This document shows, piece after piece, positions 44,257 to 54,700 of a stretch of 64,000 nt of DNA (the first letter of the stretch is position 1; each line of letters starts with the position of its first letter). The translations under genes and the position numbers were made by a program. Origin of the DNA: Oopsacas minuta (lineage: Eukaryota > Porifera > Hexactinellida > Lyssacinosida > Leucopsacidae); NCBI GenBank assembly GCA_024704765.1, contig JAKMXF010000313.1, forward strand, positions 279,450 through 343,449, given 5' to 3'. The notes below the pieces were generated by a model. That model ran no database searches. It was not told where the DNA came from and saw nothing but the letters and a program-made list of their open reading frames with translations.

Positions 44257-47025
44257 TTAAAATTCTCTTTTCTTAGCTGATGATTTAACATACATCATGA
44301 GTAGCTTCTCTTCGGAGGGAGATAATTCGGTGAGATAGGAGTCTAGCTGTGATCCTAGAGAGTTGTACAGCCCTACTAGGCAAGGAAGAGCTGCGTTCTG
44401 TATACCTAACCGCTGTTGGTATGCGGAGACGAGATCAGGAGCAAAATGAGGAACTTGTAGGGTTAGGACATGTGGTGGGGTGTGAGGGATTAGCTTACAT
44501 AGGAGTTTTAATGGAGTCAGATAGTTAATAGTAACATTAGAGAGATGACCAGTTAAGATGGTAAGCATGAGAGATATATCTAGAGACTGGGATAGAATGA
44601 TGAATAGGTCTTCTAATTTGTTACGTGTTGTGTGAGAGCTGTTACCGTGTGATATTATTAATAGTTTGGTAACTGGTTCGGTTTCTTTAACTACAATAGA
44701 AGGAAACAGCTGTGAAATTAAGTAGATAGTGTGTATACTCACTAGGGCCTTGTCTGTAAATTGTGCGGAGAAAGAGATAAGTTCTCTGACAGCTGTTGAT
44801 AGAGGTATAAATAGCAATTGAACGTTAGTAGAAATAGGAACAAAGTTGTAAGATTTAAGGTTTTCTCTTAGTTCATTCATTGAATTCGTTCTTTCTTCCA
44901 CGCCCTGAGCTGATAAGAATGAGTTGAGAAGTACTTCGAGAGATTGAGACGCTGGAGAGTGTAACTCTCCCTCTGAATATTCTAGAGATGTACAACTTAC
45001 TGTTTGAATGTCATGACAGCTGTGATTGGTGACAGGAGGTATAATGACAGGAAGAGAGGTAGATTGGAGATTAGAGGGAGAGGAATCAATAAAGGTAGAA
45101 GAACTGTTGTTATTTTCATGATAATTTGAGTATTCTTGTTCTGAAGACAAGTTTAATTCAGGATTTTCATAGAATTTTGGTACAATTTTAGCGCTTTGAA
45201 TAATTCCAAAATTAACAGAATTGTTTGGAGAAATAATTGATGAATCTCTTTCCATACTAAAGTCAAGACATACTTTAGACCGGCGCTGTACCTTGTTGGG
45301 AGTAGTAGCTAATTTTATTCGTGAGGATTCCATTACTTCAGTTTCATAGGTAACCTCTTTAGGTCTCTCAGAAGATTTATTATGCATCTGAGAGTTTGAA
45401 TAATAAACTCCTGGAGTAGAGAGAGTATTAGATGGAGAAGATTTGTATCTAGGTATCCTACTAGGAGGTAAAACTGAAGAGATCAGGTTGCTGCCACAGT
45501 AACTACTATACGGTCTGTTTGATATTGAAATGTTATTTTTTACAAATAGAGGAGAATAATATAATCTATCTTTAATATTATCGAGAGGTGAGGAATTCAG
45601 AGAGCGATGCTTTGAGGAAAAGCGCGAAATCTCCGAGTAAGATAAACGTGGGCTTTGATTAATACTGACTGGGATTCTACTGCGAGGGCGTAACGACTTG
45701 GTCAAGCCACTCAATTCCATTGTCTGAGATATAGATAAGCTATTCATAGAGCCGTCTAGGTTATTTGGAAGAATTGGATAAGAGAGAGAATCTTGTAAAT
45801 TCTGTGATATTGGTATTGACTCTGAAACAGAATCAAAATTTGATGTGTAAGTGAGTGATGGAGGGTCTGAAAGTGGAATGGGAGGAGGAGGAGGAGAGGT
45901 AGTAACAGGCGGTGGGGTACAGGATGGAGGAGGCTGTAAGAGTGGAAAACCAGAGGGTGATGTCTCAATTTCGTTTGTTTGGTTTATTGAATATAAGTTA
46001 AGAGAATGAGTGAGCTTTGAATCTGTTGGTTCCTTCGAAGAGCTAGAGAGAGAAAACGATTTAGAGAGCTGCTCGTCAGAAGAAGTCTCCTCAGAATCAG
46101 AAGGGAAGTATAATATTTCTGACAAATTAATGTTATCTCTTAAATTTTTGTCATTCTGTACACACCCCCGCAAGTCCTCGTGAGGAGGGGTATGGAAGGT
46201 GTTACGAGGCGAGAGATTCTCATTCTCTATCACCTTTGCCCAATGTCTACGGATACTGCGTGTCAGGTTTGCTTCTAACTTGGATGGCATTCTGGTAATA
46301 AACTTATTGAAGGTAGTGGGATTAAGGTCGAATAGAACATACAGCAGGTCTTGGATCTTAAGACGCATAGAGGTGTTTTTAGTGTTGAGGTCTGTAGCTA
46401 GGATAAATAAGCAATTTTGGAGGTCAATGTGGTCGAAAAAATCTTCTGGGTGCAGCAAGGGTAGGAGTTCGCTAAAATAATCAAGAGCTGCTAGTTTGGA
46501 TTTTGGCTCGAATCCATCGTCTCTGGAAATAATCCTTGCTGTAATTCTAAACAAGAATCCAGGCACGTAGCACTGCTGAAGAGAAGAAAGAGTTCCTTTT
46601 ATCAGAGATTGTAATGATGCGAGCAATTCTGATCCCAACCTTCCCAAGAGTCTACGCACAACTGTCTCTATCCACCCTTCTAAATACGCACACTTGAGTT
46701 GAATAAAATCATGTAAAACCTCAATGAATACTCTGTATAGCTTAGAATTGTGTTCATGAAAAAAACGTTTGAGTGTATTACGAATTAAAATTACGTCATT
46801 CTCAGTCAGGCTTGTGTCACCACGCCGCATGTAAATGAGTAAGTTGCAGAGGCCTGCTCGTCGCTCATTAAGGTTGGCATCACGACAATGTTCTAAACTC
46901 TTATGTAGATCTTTAGTTTTCAGTTTTTGTACAACCTCTAGAGCGATTGGAGAATACTCCCCATATAATACTGGCTGGTGACGTGGCTTGATGTTAGGGC
47001 TAGGGGGACGTAATGCTTGTGCCAT
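44257..47025 (-). CDS. CLASP-family microtubule regulator (short form: two TOG-like domains)
   Basis: Predicted cytoplasmic linker-associated protein that stabilises microtubule plus ends. The protein has 922 residues. A TOG domain (about 45-265) resembles CLASP TOG3 (RRAGLCNLLIYMRRGD; FIEVLHDFIQ; LLGRLGSELLASLQS). A long serine/proline-rich linker (about 290-690) follows, containing two EB1-binding SxIP motifs, SRIP at about residue 449 and again at about 521, both beside basic residues. The C-terminal helical repeat domain (about 700-915) matches the CLASP CLIP/kinetochore-binding domain and ends SPSEEKLLMMYVKSSAK. TOG1 and TOG2 are absent from the ORF; human CLASPs are about 1300-1500 residues. 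It is intronless, with the ATG at 47025. Confidence 0.85.
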   Translation of the reverse strand: MAQALRPPSPNIKPRHQPVLYGEYSPIALEVVQKLKTKDLHKSLEHCRDANLNERRAGLCNLLIYMRRGDTSLTENDVILIRNTLKRFFHEHNSKLYRVFIEVLHDFIQLKCAYLEGWIETVVRRLLGRLGSELLASLQSLIKGTLSSLQQCYVPGFLFRITARIISRDDGFEPKSKLAALDYFSELLPLLHPEDFFDHIDLQNCLFILATDLNTKNTSMRLKIQDLLYVLFDLNPTTFNKFITRMPSKLEANLTRSIRRHWAKVIENENLSPRNTFHTPPHEDLRGCVQNDKNLRDNINLSEILYFPSDSEETSSDEQLSKSFSLSSSSKEPTDSKLTHSLNLYSINQTNEIETSPSGFPLLQPPPSCTPPPVTTSPPPPPIPLSDPPSLTYTSNFDSVSESIPISQNLQDSLSYPILPNNLDGSMNSLSISQTMELSGLTKSLRPRSRIPVSINQSPRLSYSEISRFSSKHRSLNSSPLDNIKDRLYYSPLFVKNNISISNRPYSSYCGSNLISSVLPPSRIPRYKSSPSNTLSTPGVYYSNSQMHNKSSERPKEVTYETEVMESSRIKLATTPNKVQRRSKVCLDFSMERDSSIISPNNSVNFGIIQSAKIVPKFYENPELNLSSEQEYSNYHENNNSSSTFIDSSPSNLQSTSLPVIIPPVTNHSCHDIQTVSCTSLEYSEGELHSPASQSLEVLLNSFLSAQGVEERTNSMNELRENLKSYNFVPISTNVQLLFIPLSTAVRELISFSAQFTDKALVSIHTIYLISQLFPSIVVKETEPVTKLLIISHGNSSHTTRNKLEDLFIILSQSLDISLMLTILTGHLSNVTINYLTPLKLLCKLIPHTPPHVLTLQVPHFAPDLVSAYQQRLGIQNAALPCLVGLYNSLGSQLDSYLTELSPSEEKLLMMYVKSSAKKREF

Positions 47026-47318
47026 TGATTACTCTAAAACTCACTAAGAAAAAGAAATATACAAAATAATCAACATTCCTATTAATAAATAGAAATCAAC
47101 TCATGCGGTGTAAGGTAAATCCAGACGTTTCAGGATAGGATAGGAACAATTTCGGAATGTGCCTAAATCCCGGTGTAAGCGAGGTTTGGGGGATGCAGCG
47201 ATTTAGGGATCAATTCAGTGATATAGTGCCCCTACACGAAGTCAAGTCTCACTCTCTCAGAAGTTGGTCTGTGTCTTTCGAAGAGATATCTATCTATATA
47301 GCAGGGCATTAAAGGAGC

Positions 47319-47352
47319 GGTGTGAGTGCGATCCCCTAATCGCACTCACACC
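47319..47352. repeat. perfect 14-bp hairpin
   Basis: GGTGTGAGTGCGAT (47319-47332) and its exact complement (47339-47352) are separated by six bases. It lies 300 bp upstream of the CLASP start. Function is unknown. Confidence 0.8.
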
Positions 47353-48399
47353 AGAACTGTACCATTCTGGGCATACAAGCATAAAGACGTGTTCAGAGAC
47401 GCTGGCTCAGGGTGATCTAGTAGGTTAGTAGGGGTTTATCGCTAATTCAATAAAACCCTAGTGCGTGTCAAAGGGCCTAGAATACAATCAGGGGAAGGAA
47501 TAACGCTAGAATTTTGTTCAGGAAATTAGGCATCTAAATTTCTGGAATGTATATTCTGGGAATATATAAAATCAGGAATTATGATATTCTGGGAATTGGG
47601 TATTTACAATTTCGGGAACTGTACCGCCAAAATCCTGAATTTAGGTAACTCAGATTTCCTGGAAACTTACCGTTCGATTCTGGTAATTGTTGTTTCCTAA
47701 CATTCTTTTGATTAACAATATATCGTAACAGGATCCTAGGTCACTTTCAAAATTGGTGGTTTAAAACAGAGAGTAGGGAGATTATTTCTTATTGAAAATA
47801 AAGGGTAATTAACATTAATGGTAGAAAGGTAAGCAAAGCAGTGTGTTTAATAAATAATCCCATAATATTGAGAATGTAGGAGGCAAGGAAGATTTTTGAG
47901 GAGTCATGTCTATAGCCTGCCGCCTCTAGCTACTATTTTAGGAACGTATATTCTAAGAAAATATTTATTAACTCCTAAAACCAATATATAAGCATAACTT
48001 TCAAATCTTCTTTTGTTCATTTATTACAAAAGCAATTCAAATACAATAATTGAGACAATAACAATTCTTTCAACGAATTAAAATTGTTTTGATGAGGTGT
48101 AGAGTGTAACCGTATAAACTTCAAAACAATTTCCAAATTTGCTTTTTAATAAAGGCTAATATATATATACCGCTTTTTTGTAGTCAATATAATGCAAATA
48201 TGCTACGTCCCGCGATTTCCCTCTAGATTAGTAGTCAATGTCCTGATTTTTGAGATTTTACTAATTGTTTCTATGATATTCATAAAAACAACAATAAAAC
48301 TACATATGAGAACCTAAAAATGCGAAATTCGGATTTAGCGTACTGTGTTACCCTGTGTAGCCGTTTAGAGCAAGCATATCCATAAAATCAACAATACAT
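47353..48399. other. gene-free spacer
   Basis: AT-rich, with degenerate TTCTGGGAAT-type repetition at 47500-47700. Nothing coding is recognised. Confidence 0.35.
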
Positions 48400-49215
48400 T
48401 TACATATATCATCGGACGGACAAACAAACATACAAACAAACAAGAATTGAGATTAAATCATATAGATGTTGTTTGATTTGTTCCCAATACCATATTCGGA
48501 CTCAGCACACTCAATTACCCCAGTATAGTCGTCGAAAGCATGCTTCTACCTCAATTTTGAAATTTCCAGATAATCCAGACAGTTGTTTATCCATACATTT
48601 TGCATGGTCCTATGCAATACGGATAATTGAGGTTGCGGTAATACTCGATTACTTCAGTATATAACTATGTTTCCAACACAATTTGGAGATTTGTTTACTT
48701 TATGTACCTAAAAACAACAATAAATATAACATGAGAAACTTAAAATGCGAATTCGGATTCAGTGTAGTTAGTTAAATAACATTTTGTTAATATTTGTTTA
48801 CTTTTAGGTACATAAAGTAAACAAATTTCAAAATTGTTGTGGAAACATACTTTTAATGGTTATACTGAGGTAATCGAGTATCCCGAGTCCGAATATTGTA
48901 TTGTAAACATCTATATTATTTAATCTCAATTGTTGTTATCTGTTTGTTTGTCCGTTGATATGTAAATTTATTGTTGTTTTTATGAATATGAAGTAAACAA
49001 ATTAGCAAAATCTCAAAAATTTACGTAGATACTTGCTCTAAACGGCTACAAAAGGGATTGATCTTACAAAATAATTCAATAATATATATGCCACATACGT
49101 ATATTTGTGAATTACATTGTTCTAAATATATCTATATTATAATACTCAAAGGGGCCGTCAATTTGGAGAATAAGGATACCTCGAGCCGCAATGCGACGAG
49201 CCAAAGGCTCGTATA
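48400..49215. repeat. cluster of Helitron-like repeat copies
   Basis: It includes the inverted head with an ACAAACAAACAAG tract (48415-48470), internal units (48480-48900), a forward head TCTATATTATTTAATCTCAA at about 48910, and a short complete-looking copy at 49131-49215. That copy ends CGACGAGCCAAAGGCTCGT, the terminal hairpin. It appears to be at least two overlapping insertions. Confidence 0.5.
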
Positions 49216-49419
49216 GATTGACTAAAACTTTAGCCTATAGTTTTATGTCGATAGCGTGGTAATTGTGTAATAGCAAGTAAGCAACGCTTGCTACTATAAC
49301 AGAGGCGGGATGGTTGCTCACAATTACTAATCTGTGGAAAAGTCACTCAGTTACGCTATGTAGTTTTTGGGTATTCTGAGGCGCGTGTATGCCCTAATTA
49401 CAGATGGATCATACTCTAG

Positions 49420-49893
49420 CAGGGCCGTAACCAGAGCGTAGTGTTAGGAGGGGCTAAGTAAACTTTAGGGGGTGCTTGGTACTTAAGATTTTGATATCTA
49501 TTTTTTGGGGTAGCCCCATACCCAAACTCCCAAGCTACTTTGGGGAAGGTAAAATTACTTAGTTCATAAATATTCAGACAACTCTAGCATTCTATAGTTT
49601 CCCTTAGTAATCGTAAAATGTAATCAAACTGGAAGGAATATATGTTGTGGTCATATAACAACAAAAAGTATAATTTCAATGGTCGCTGTAAATGCAGCCA
49701 TATAATTAAGTATATTTACTAGCAAGAGGAATTAGATAACTAAAATGTATAGTTAATTTGACATATTCACAAACATTTCCTTGATTTAACTAATATTTAA
49801 GATCTAAGATAGTAAAGATCAATATAGCTTAGCAAAAATTTACGAGGTGGTTAAATTTGCTAGGGGGGCTCAGCCCCCCTAGCTACGGCCCTG
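49420..49893. repeat. hAT-type MITE (474 bp) with perfect 8-bp duplication
   Basis: The ends are CAGGGCCGTAACCAG and, inverted, CTAGCTACGGCCCTG. Flanking duplications are TACTCTAG on both sides (49412-49419, 49894-49901). The right end contains a hairpin AGGGGGGCT/AGCCCCCCT. It is non-coding. Confidence 0.9.
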
Positions 49894-50517
49894 TACTCTA
49901 GTGTATATGGAGCATGTCCTGAATGCAGATGGAGCATGCTCACAGCCTACGAAAATATAGCCTGTTCACGGTCTAGAATTCCTGGACCATGGATTACTTC
50001 AAGTCTATTAAATTTAACAAATTTGGGGGGCTGAATCTCTCATTTGGAAGGGCTAAATCCCCCAAAGCCCCCCTTGGCCTCGCCCCTGCCTAAGTTATTA
50101 TCAACTGGTTGAACGTAAAATCCTATGAAATTTGAGGGACTTAGGCCTGTCCCGTGTTTTAGTCATTTCGCGGGATGTCCCACAGCTGTCCCAGGTTTTA
50201 GTAACAGGGCCGTAGCCACTGGTCAGGTTATGGTCGGGTTTCACCTGATTGTTAATTAACGGTAATTAACCAGTCCGAGCATAGGAATGTAGTAAGCTCT
50301 TAGTTAGCAAGCTTTTTCTTGTATATTTTGCGCCATTCGTATGATTATATTCCGACCTACTATTGACCTGATCTCAACACGTAACTACTATCTGAGATCA
50401 ATTTAGATCCTTCTGGAGTTCTGGGTATACCTTTAGCCCACCTGTGGAAGAATATTTAAAAATATCATTTACTTTGAATTATAGCCCTGGCTAGGGTCAC
50501 ACTTTTATATAATATAT

Positions 50518-50687
50518 CAGGGCCGTGGCCATCGGTCCGGTTTGTCAGGTTTCAATCTGACCACTTTTGGTTACTGAATTTTCCCTATATGGCACCACTC
50601 GGTAGGGTTGGTCAAGTTAACCGGACCACTTTGTCTTGTTTGTGCTGTATTCAACCGGACCGCTTTTATTTCATGGCTACGGCCCTG
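50518..50687. repeat. CAGGGCCGTGGCC MITE (170 bp)
   Basis: The ends CAGGGCCGTGGCC and GGCTACGGCCCTG are inverted. The interior repeats ACCGGACC and TGACCACTTT. No 8-bp duplication is preserved. A related end (CAGGGCCGTAGCCACTGGTC) occurs near 50205. Between 49902 and 50517 only degraded repeat sequence is seen. Confidence 0.6.
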
Positions 50688-50727
50688 AATACCCACCTTT
50701 GTAGTCCAATTCAAGTATGTAAGCAAG

Positions 50728-50736
50728 TATAAATAG
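50728..50736 (+). promoter_or_regulatory. TATA box (TATAAATAG) of the NHL gene
   Basis: Identical to the acyltransferase-gene TATA box and at a similar distance (54 bp) from the ATG at 50782. Confidence 0.5.
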
Positions 50737-50781
50737 GTAGAATGTTATACGTAGTTCAACAAAGTGAAATTACAAATGTAA

Positions 50782-51642
50782 ATGGCAAAAAATATGCTCA
50801 TAGATGTAGAAGGTACTCAAGAGTCAGTCGAAGTGAAAGAGGTGATGGAGTATTCTCTCAAGAAACACCCTGTTCTAACCGTATATAACAATAAACTATA
50901 TAGGGCTGAAGGTATAGCTATAGAGGAACACTATCAGCTGATTTTCATAGCTGATTGGGAAAGGAAATGTATCCAAGTTCTAACATTTGAGGGAAACTTC
51001 GTAACATCTTTTGGACGCAGCATACTCAGGAATCCAAATGGTATAGCGGTTACAAAAGATTACCTGTTAATTACTGACACAATGCTTTCCGCATTGTTCC
51101 AATTCAGTGATTACAATCTCATGCGGATTAAAGGACCAAAAGAGGAAAAACTGTCCGATCCGTATGGACTCTGTATCGACTATAACGGAGAAGTATATGT
51201 AGCAGATTATGGTAATAACAGAGTTTCCATTTTCTCACAAGAACTCAACTTCAAGAATTGTATCGGTACACTACAGCTAAGGCATCCTAAAGATGTAAAA
51301 GTAACTATCAACAGTATTATAGTTCTAGATAGCAGTCCAAAATGTGTTCATATCTATTCGAGAAGTGGACATCTGTTAAACTCATGTGTTTCAAATGGGC
51401 GGCATGGTATGGTAGATTATCCATCTTTCTTCTGTATTGATCTTGATGGGAATATTCTTATTAGCGATAGACACAGGCACGGTATTCAGATACTCTCTCC
51501 CTCAGGACAACACATTCATACCATAGCACGGAGAAGACGCAGAAGGGCGGAACTCGAATTACCAACTGGGATCTGTATATCAACGTTAGGTACTATATTT
51601 GTTGTGTCTAATTATAATCACTCGGTTTTACAATTATTCTAG
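50782..51642 (+). CDS. NHL-repeat beta-propeller protein
   Basis: A 286-residue protein made almost entirely of NHL repeats (about six), for example LYRAEGIAIEEHYQLIFIADWERKCIQVL, then PYGLCIDYNGEVYVADYGNNRVSIF and PSFFCIDLDGNILISDRHRHGIQIL. There is a short charged N-terminus and no RING, B-box, coiled coil or filamin domain, so it is the propeller half of a TRIM-NHL-type protein. NHL propellers in TRIM-NHL proteins often bind RNA or protein; the role here is unknown. It sits 122 bp upstream of the polymerase-helicase gene on the same strand, but an AATAAA in between suggests separate transcripts. The start ATG follows a TATA box. Confidence 0.82.
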   Translation: MAKNMLIDVEGTQESVEVKEVMEYSLKKHPVLTVYNNKLYRAEGIAIEEHYQLIFIADWERKCIQVLTFEGNFVTSFGRSILRNPNGIAVTKDYLLITDTMLSALFQFSDYNLMRIKGPKEEKLSDPYGLCIDYNGEVYVADYGNNRVSIFSQELNFKNCIGTLQLRHPKDVKVTINSIIVLDSSPKCVHIYSRSGHLLNSCVSNGRHGMVDYPSFFCIDLDGNILISDRHRHGIQILSPSGQHIHTIARRRRRRAELELPTGICISTLGTIFVVSNYNHSVLQLF

Positions 51643-51651
51643 TTTTCTTAT

Positions 51652-51657
51652 AATAAA
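51652..51657 (+). promoter_or_regulatory. candidate poly(A) signal AATAAA
   Basis: A canonical hexamer 10 bp after the NHL stop and about 110 bp before the next start codon. It favours independent mRNAs over a bicistronic one. Confidence 0.45.
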
Positions 51658-51763
51658 TATATTGTTATGTGCTTCCCTAGTTTATGAAACGGAAGTTTTT
51701 CTTGAAGAACTTTCAACTTTTTGCTTGACGCATTTTTGACCTTTTAGCTTTTGGAATTATACT

Positions 51764-54700
51764 ATGTCTAAGATTATCTTATGTGGAGCGAGTTCAGTTG
51801 GTAAGACAACTCTGTCTAACGATTGGTGTAAGAGAAATAAAGAGTACGCTCAGATTCAAGAAGTAGCTAGAGATGTTATGACTGAAAAAGGAATAACAAG
51901 AGATCACATGACCAAATCTCTGCGAACTGATAAGAAACTTTTCTTTGATCTTCAAAAATCAATTTTCGTAGAACAAAACAAGAGAGAGACTTCGCTTGGA
52001 GATACGCAATTCATTTCTGATCGTGGACCAGATCCTCTGGTCTACACATTCTTAGAAGATGAGGACGAAGCACACGCCTTGTTCGAGCATGGAGCTGTCG
52101 AGGGTTGCTTCAATCTATATCGAAAATCTTTAGTTGTTCTTTTGTGTCCATTAGATAATTCAGTTGATGATGGATTTAGATTGGTTCAGTCAACTGAAGA
52201 ACAGTATCAATTCACAGACGGGTTGCATCGAGTGTTACAAAAATATAATGTTCCATATATAACCATGAATGAGAGAGATCGGGAGAAACGTTTAGAAATA
52301 CTAAAGTTAGCTGTGCGGGGTCAGTTACCTATCTCTGCGGACCAGTTCAAGGCACAGTTAAGGCTTACATTTTACATGGACCGTGAAGCTACGAAAAATG
52401 ATAGATATTATCCTCCCTGCCTCCCTATGATTAAGCAGGGAAAGGAAGCTCGGATTCGTACGTTTGACATAAATCCGAATGATATACTTTTAACTCGTCC
52501 ACCAATGGACAACTACCAAACTAATAGAATGGTAGATCGTTATGGTGAGGATAACTTTGTACTGATTCAGTTTCACAGAAAGTTGTCAGAGAGCTACATT
52601 AGAGAGGTTCTACAAAAAGGAATCTATGTAAATGGAGATGAGTATCAATTTCTTGGGTGTAGTTCTACCGGGCTGAAAGTTAAGAAGTGTTATTTTCTAA
52701 AAGGAAACGTTAAGCATATTGAGGATGTATTGCTTGAGTGTGGTAACTTTTTGAAGATTAATATGGTCTCCAAGAGGCTGAAGAGAATCAGTTTGCTATT
52801 TTCTGTCGCAATCAACACTGGAGTTATAGTCCCTGACAATAAAGTAAAGGTCATTGATGACATTGAAAATAAGGAAGGAAATTTTACTGATGGATGTGGG
52901 TTTGTTGGATTAGCTCTTGCCGAGAAGCTCGCGAAAGCATCAAACGCGACTATTAACTCACCGGAGGATAAAGTGCCAGCTGTTTTCCAGATCAGATTCC
53001 AAGGTTTCAAAGGGATTCTTATTAAGAGCCCACACATTGATAAAGATTCTATACAAGTCAGAAAATCTATGCAAAAATTCTTTCCCGGAACAGACCCGTT
53101 TCAAGAAGTGTGGGTGTGTAAGCATTCTCGTCCTAATTCCTACGGTCACCTAAATATACAATTTATAGTGCTGTTGTCTGGACTAGGGATAGCTGATGAA
53201 GTCTTTCTGAAAAAGCAGGAAGAGTTCTTTTCTGTGGTTGAGAATATGTTAGTAAAACGAGAGTATGCAATTAAGCTTCTGAACTGGCGCGATTATCCAG
53301 ATGTAGCCATGTTTGTAGCCAGATGTACATCCAATGAGGAAATGAAGAATAATGTTTCTGTTCAGAACACATTGAAATTTATCAGGACTAAGTTGATAGA
53401 TAAAATGGATAAACTAAGCATACCAGTAATCAAATCACGGACTCTATTTGGCGTGTGTGATCCTTTAGGACTTATGCAATATGGAGAATGCTTCGTTAGA
53501 ATTTCTGTTAACGGATCTCCCCAGACTCTACAGCATGGCATGTCTGTAACTGTTGGTAAGAACCCCTGCTATCTCCTTGGGGACGTTAGAGTTCTGAAGG
53601 CAGTTGACTACCCAGAATTAAACCATTTAGTTGATTGCATAGTATTTCCTGTCAAAGGAGTGAGACCTCATTCTGTCGAGATAGCTGGATCTGACTTAGA
53701 CGGAGATGAATACTTTGTGTGCTGGGATGCAGCCCTGATCCCTCGTCGTATTGTTGCACCCTATAGCTACCCTTCGATTGACGCACCACCTTCTGACAAA
53801 GTGACAAGAGCTATGATGATAGACTACTTCTCCAGCATGACTGATATGATGGGTAAGATCAATAACTGTTTCCAGTATTGGGCTGATACTGTAGGACCTG
53901 GCTGTAAGGAATGTGAAGAACTTGGTGCCTGGTTCTCTCGCAGCGTAGATTCTTCAAAAACAGGCGATAAAGTACGTCTACCCAATTATCTTAAACCTCC
54001 CAGAAATAATCCCCCTCAGGAAGTAGCTGAGAAAGTTTGGGTTAAAATGAAGAATTTAGCGCTTAAACGCAAAAAGCTCCTGACTAAAGAGATCACTGAT
54101 GATGCCCTGAATCAAGAGATCACTGATGATGCCCTGAATCAAGAGATCACTGATGATGCCCTGAGTCAAGAGATCACTGATGATGCCCTGAGTCAAGAGA
54201 TCACTGATGATGCCCTGACTAAACAATCTTCTATCTCTGCTATTCCTGAGGATTTTATTACAAATTTGTTGCAGGATAATGATAGAGGAATTTCTGAATA
54301 CAAAGTGTTCTGTCTAATGTATAAGTGGTGCGATTCACTGCAACTAAATGATGCTGATAAGTTGGAAAAAATTCGCACGTTATCTGATTATATCAACTTT
54401 GGTAAGCTGACGATGAAAGAGAGAATTGAAGCTATTCAACTAGGCGTACCCAGAGCTAAGGTTATGAATGCTTTGAATAAGTCTAAACTCCTCAACAAGC
54501 AAATGCTAAAATCTTTCTACTTTGACCTACCTTCTTGTGGATGGAAGTTTTATCTCAGAGAGAGTAGTGCTGATTTCGATTGGAGACACCTATTCCGCGC
54601 TATTAACGGGTATCCTGAATCATTGTTAATCTTACAGCTACAGGATGGACACATCCAATATAGACTAGGATTTCATTTCATTGGACCGTTTAAAGAAGGA

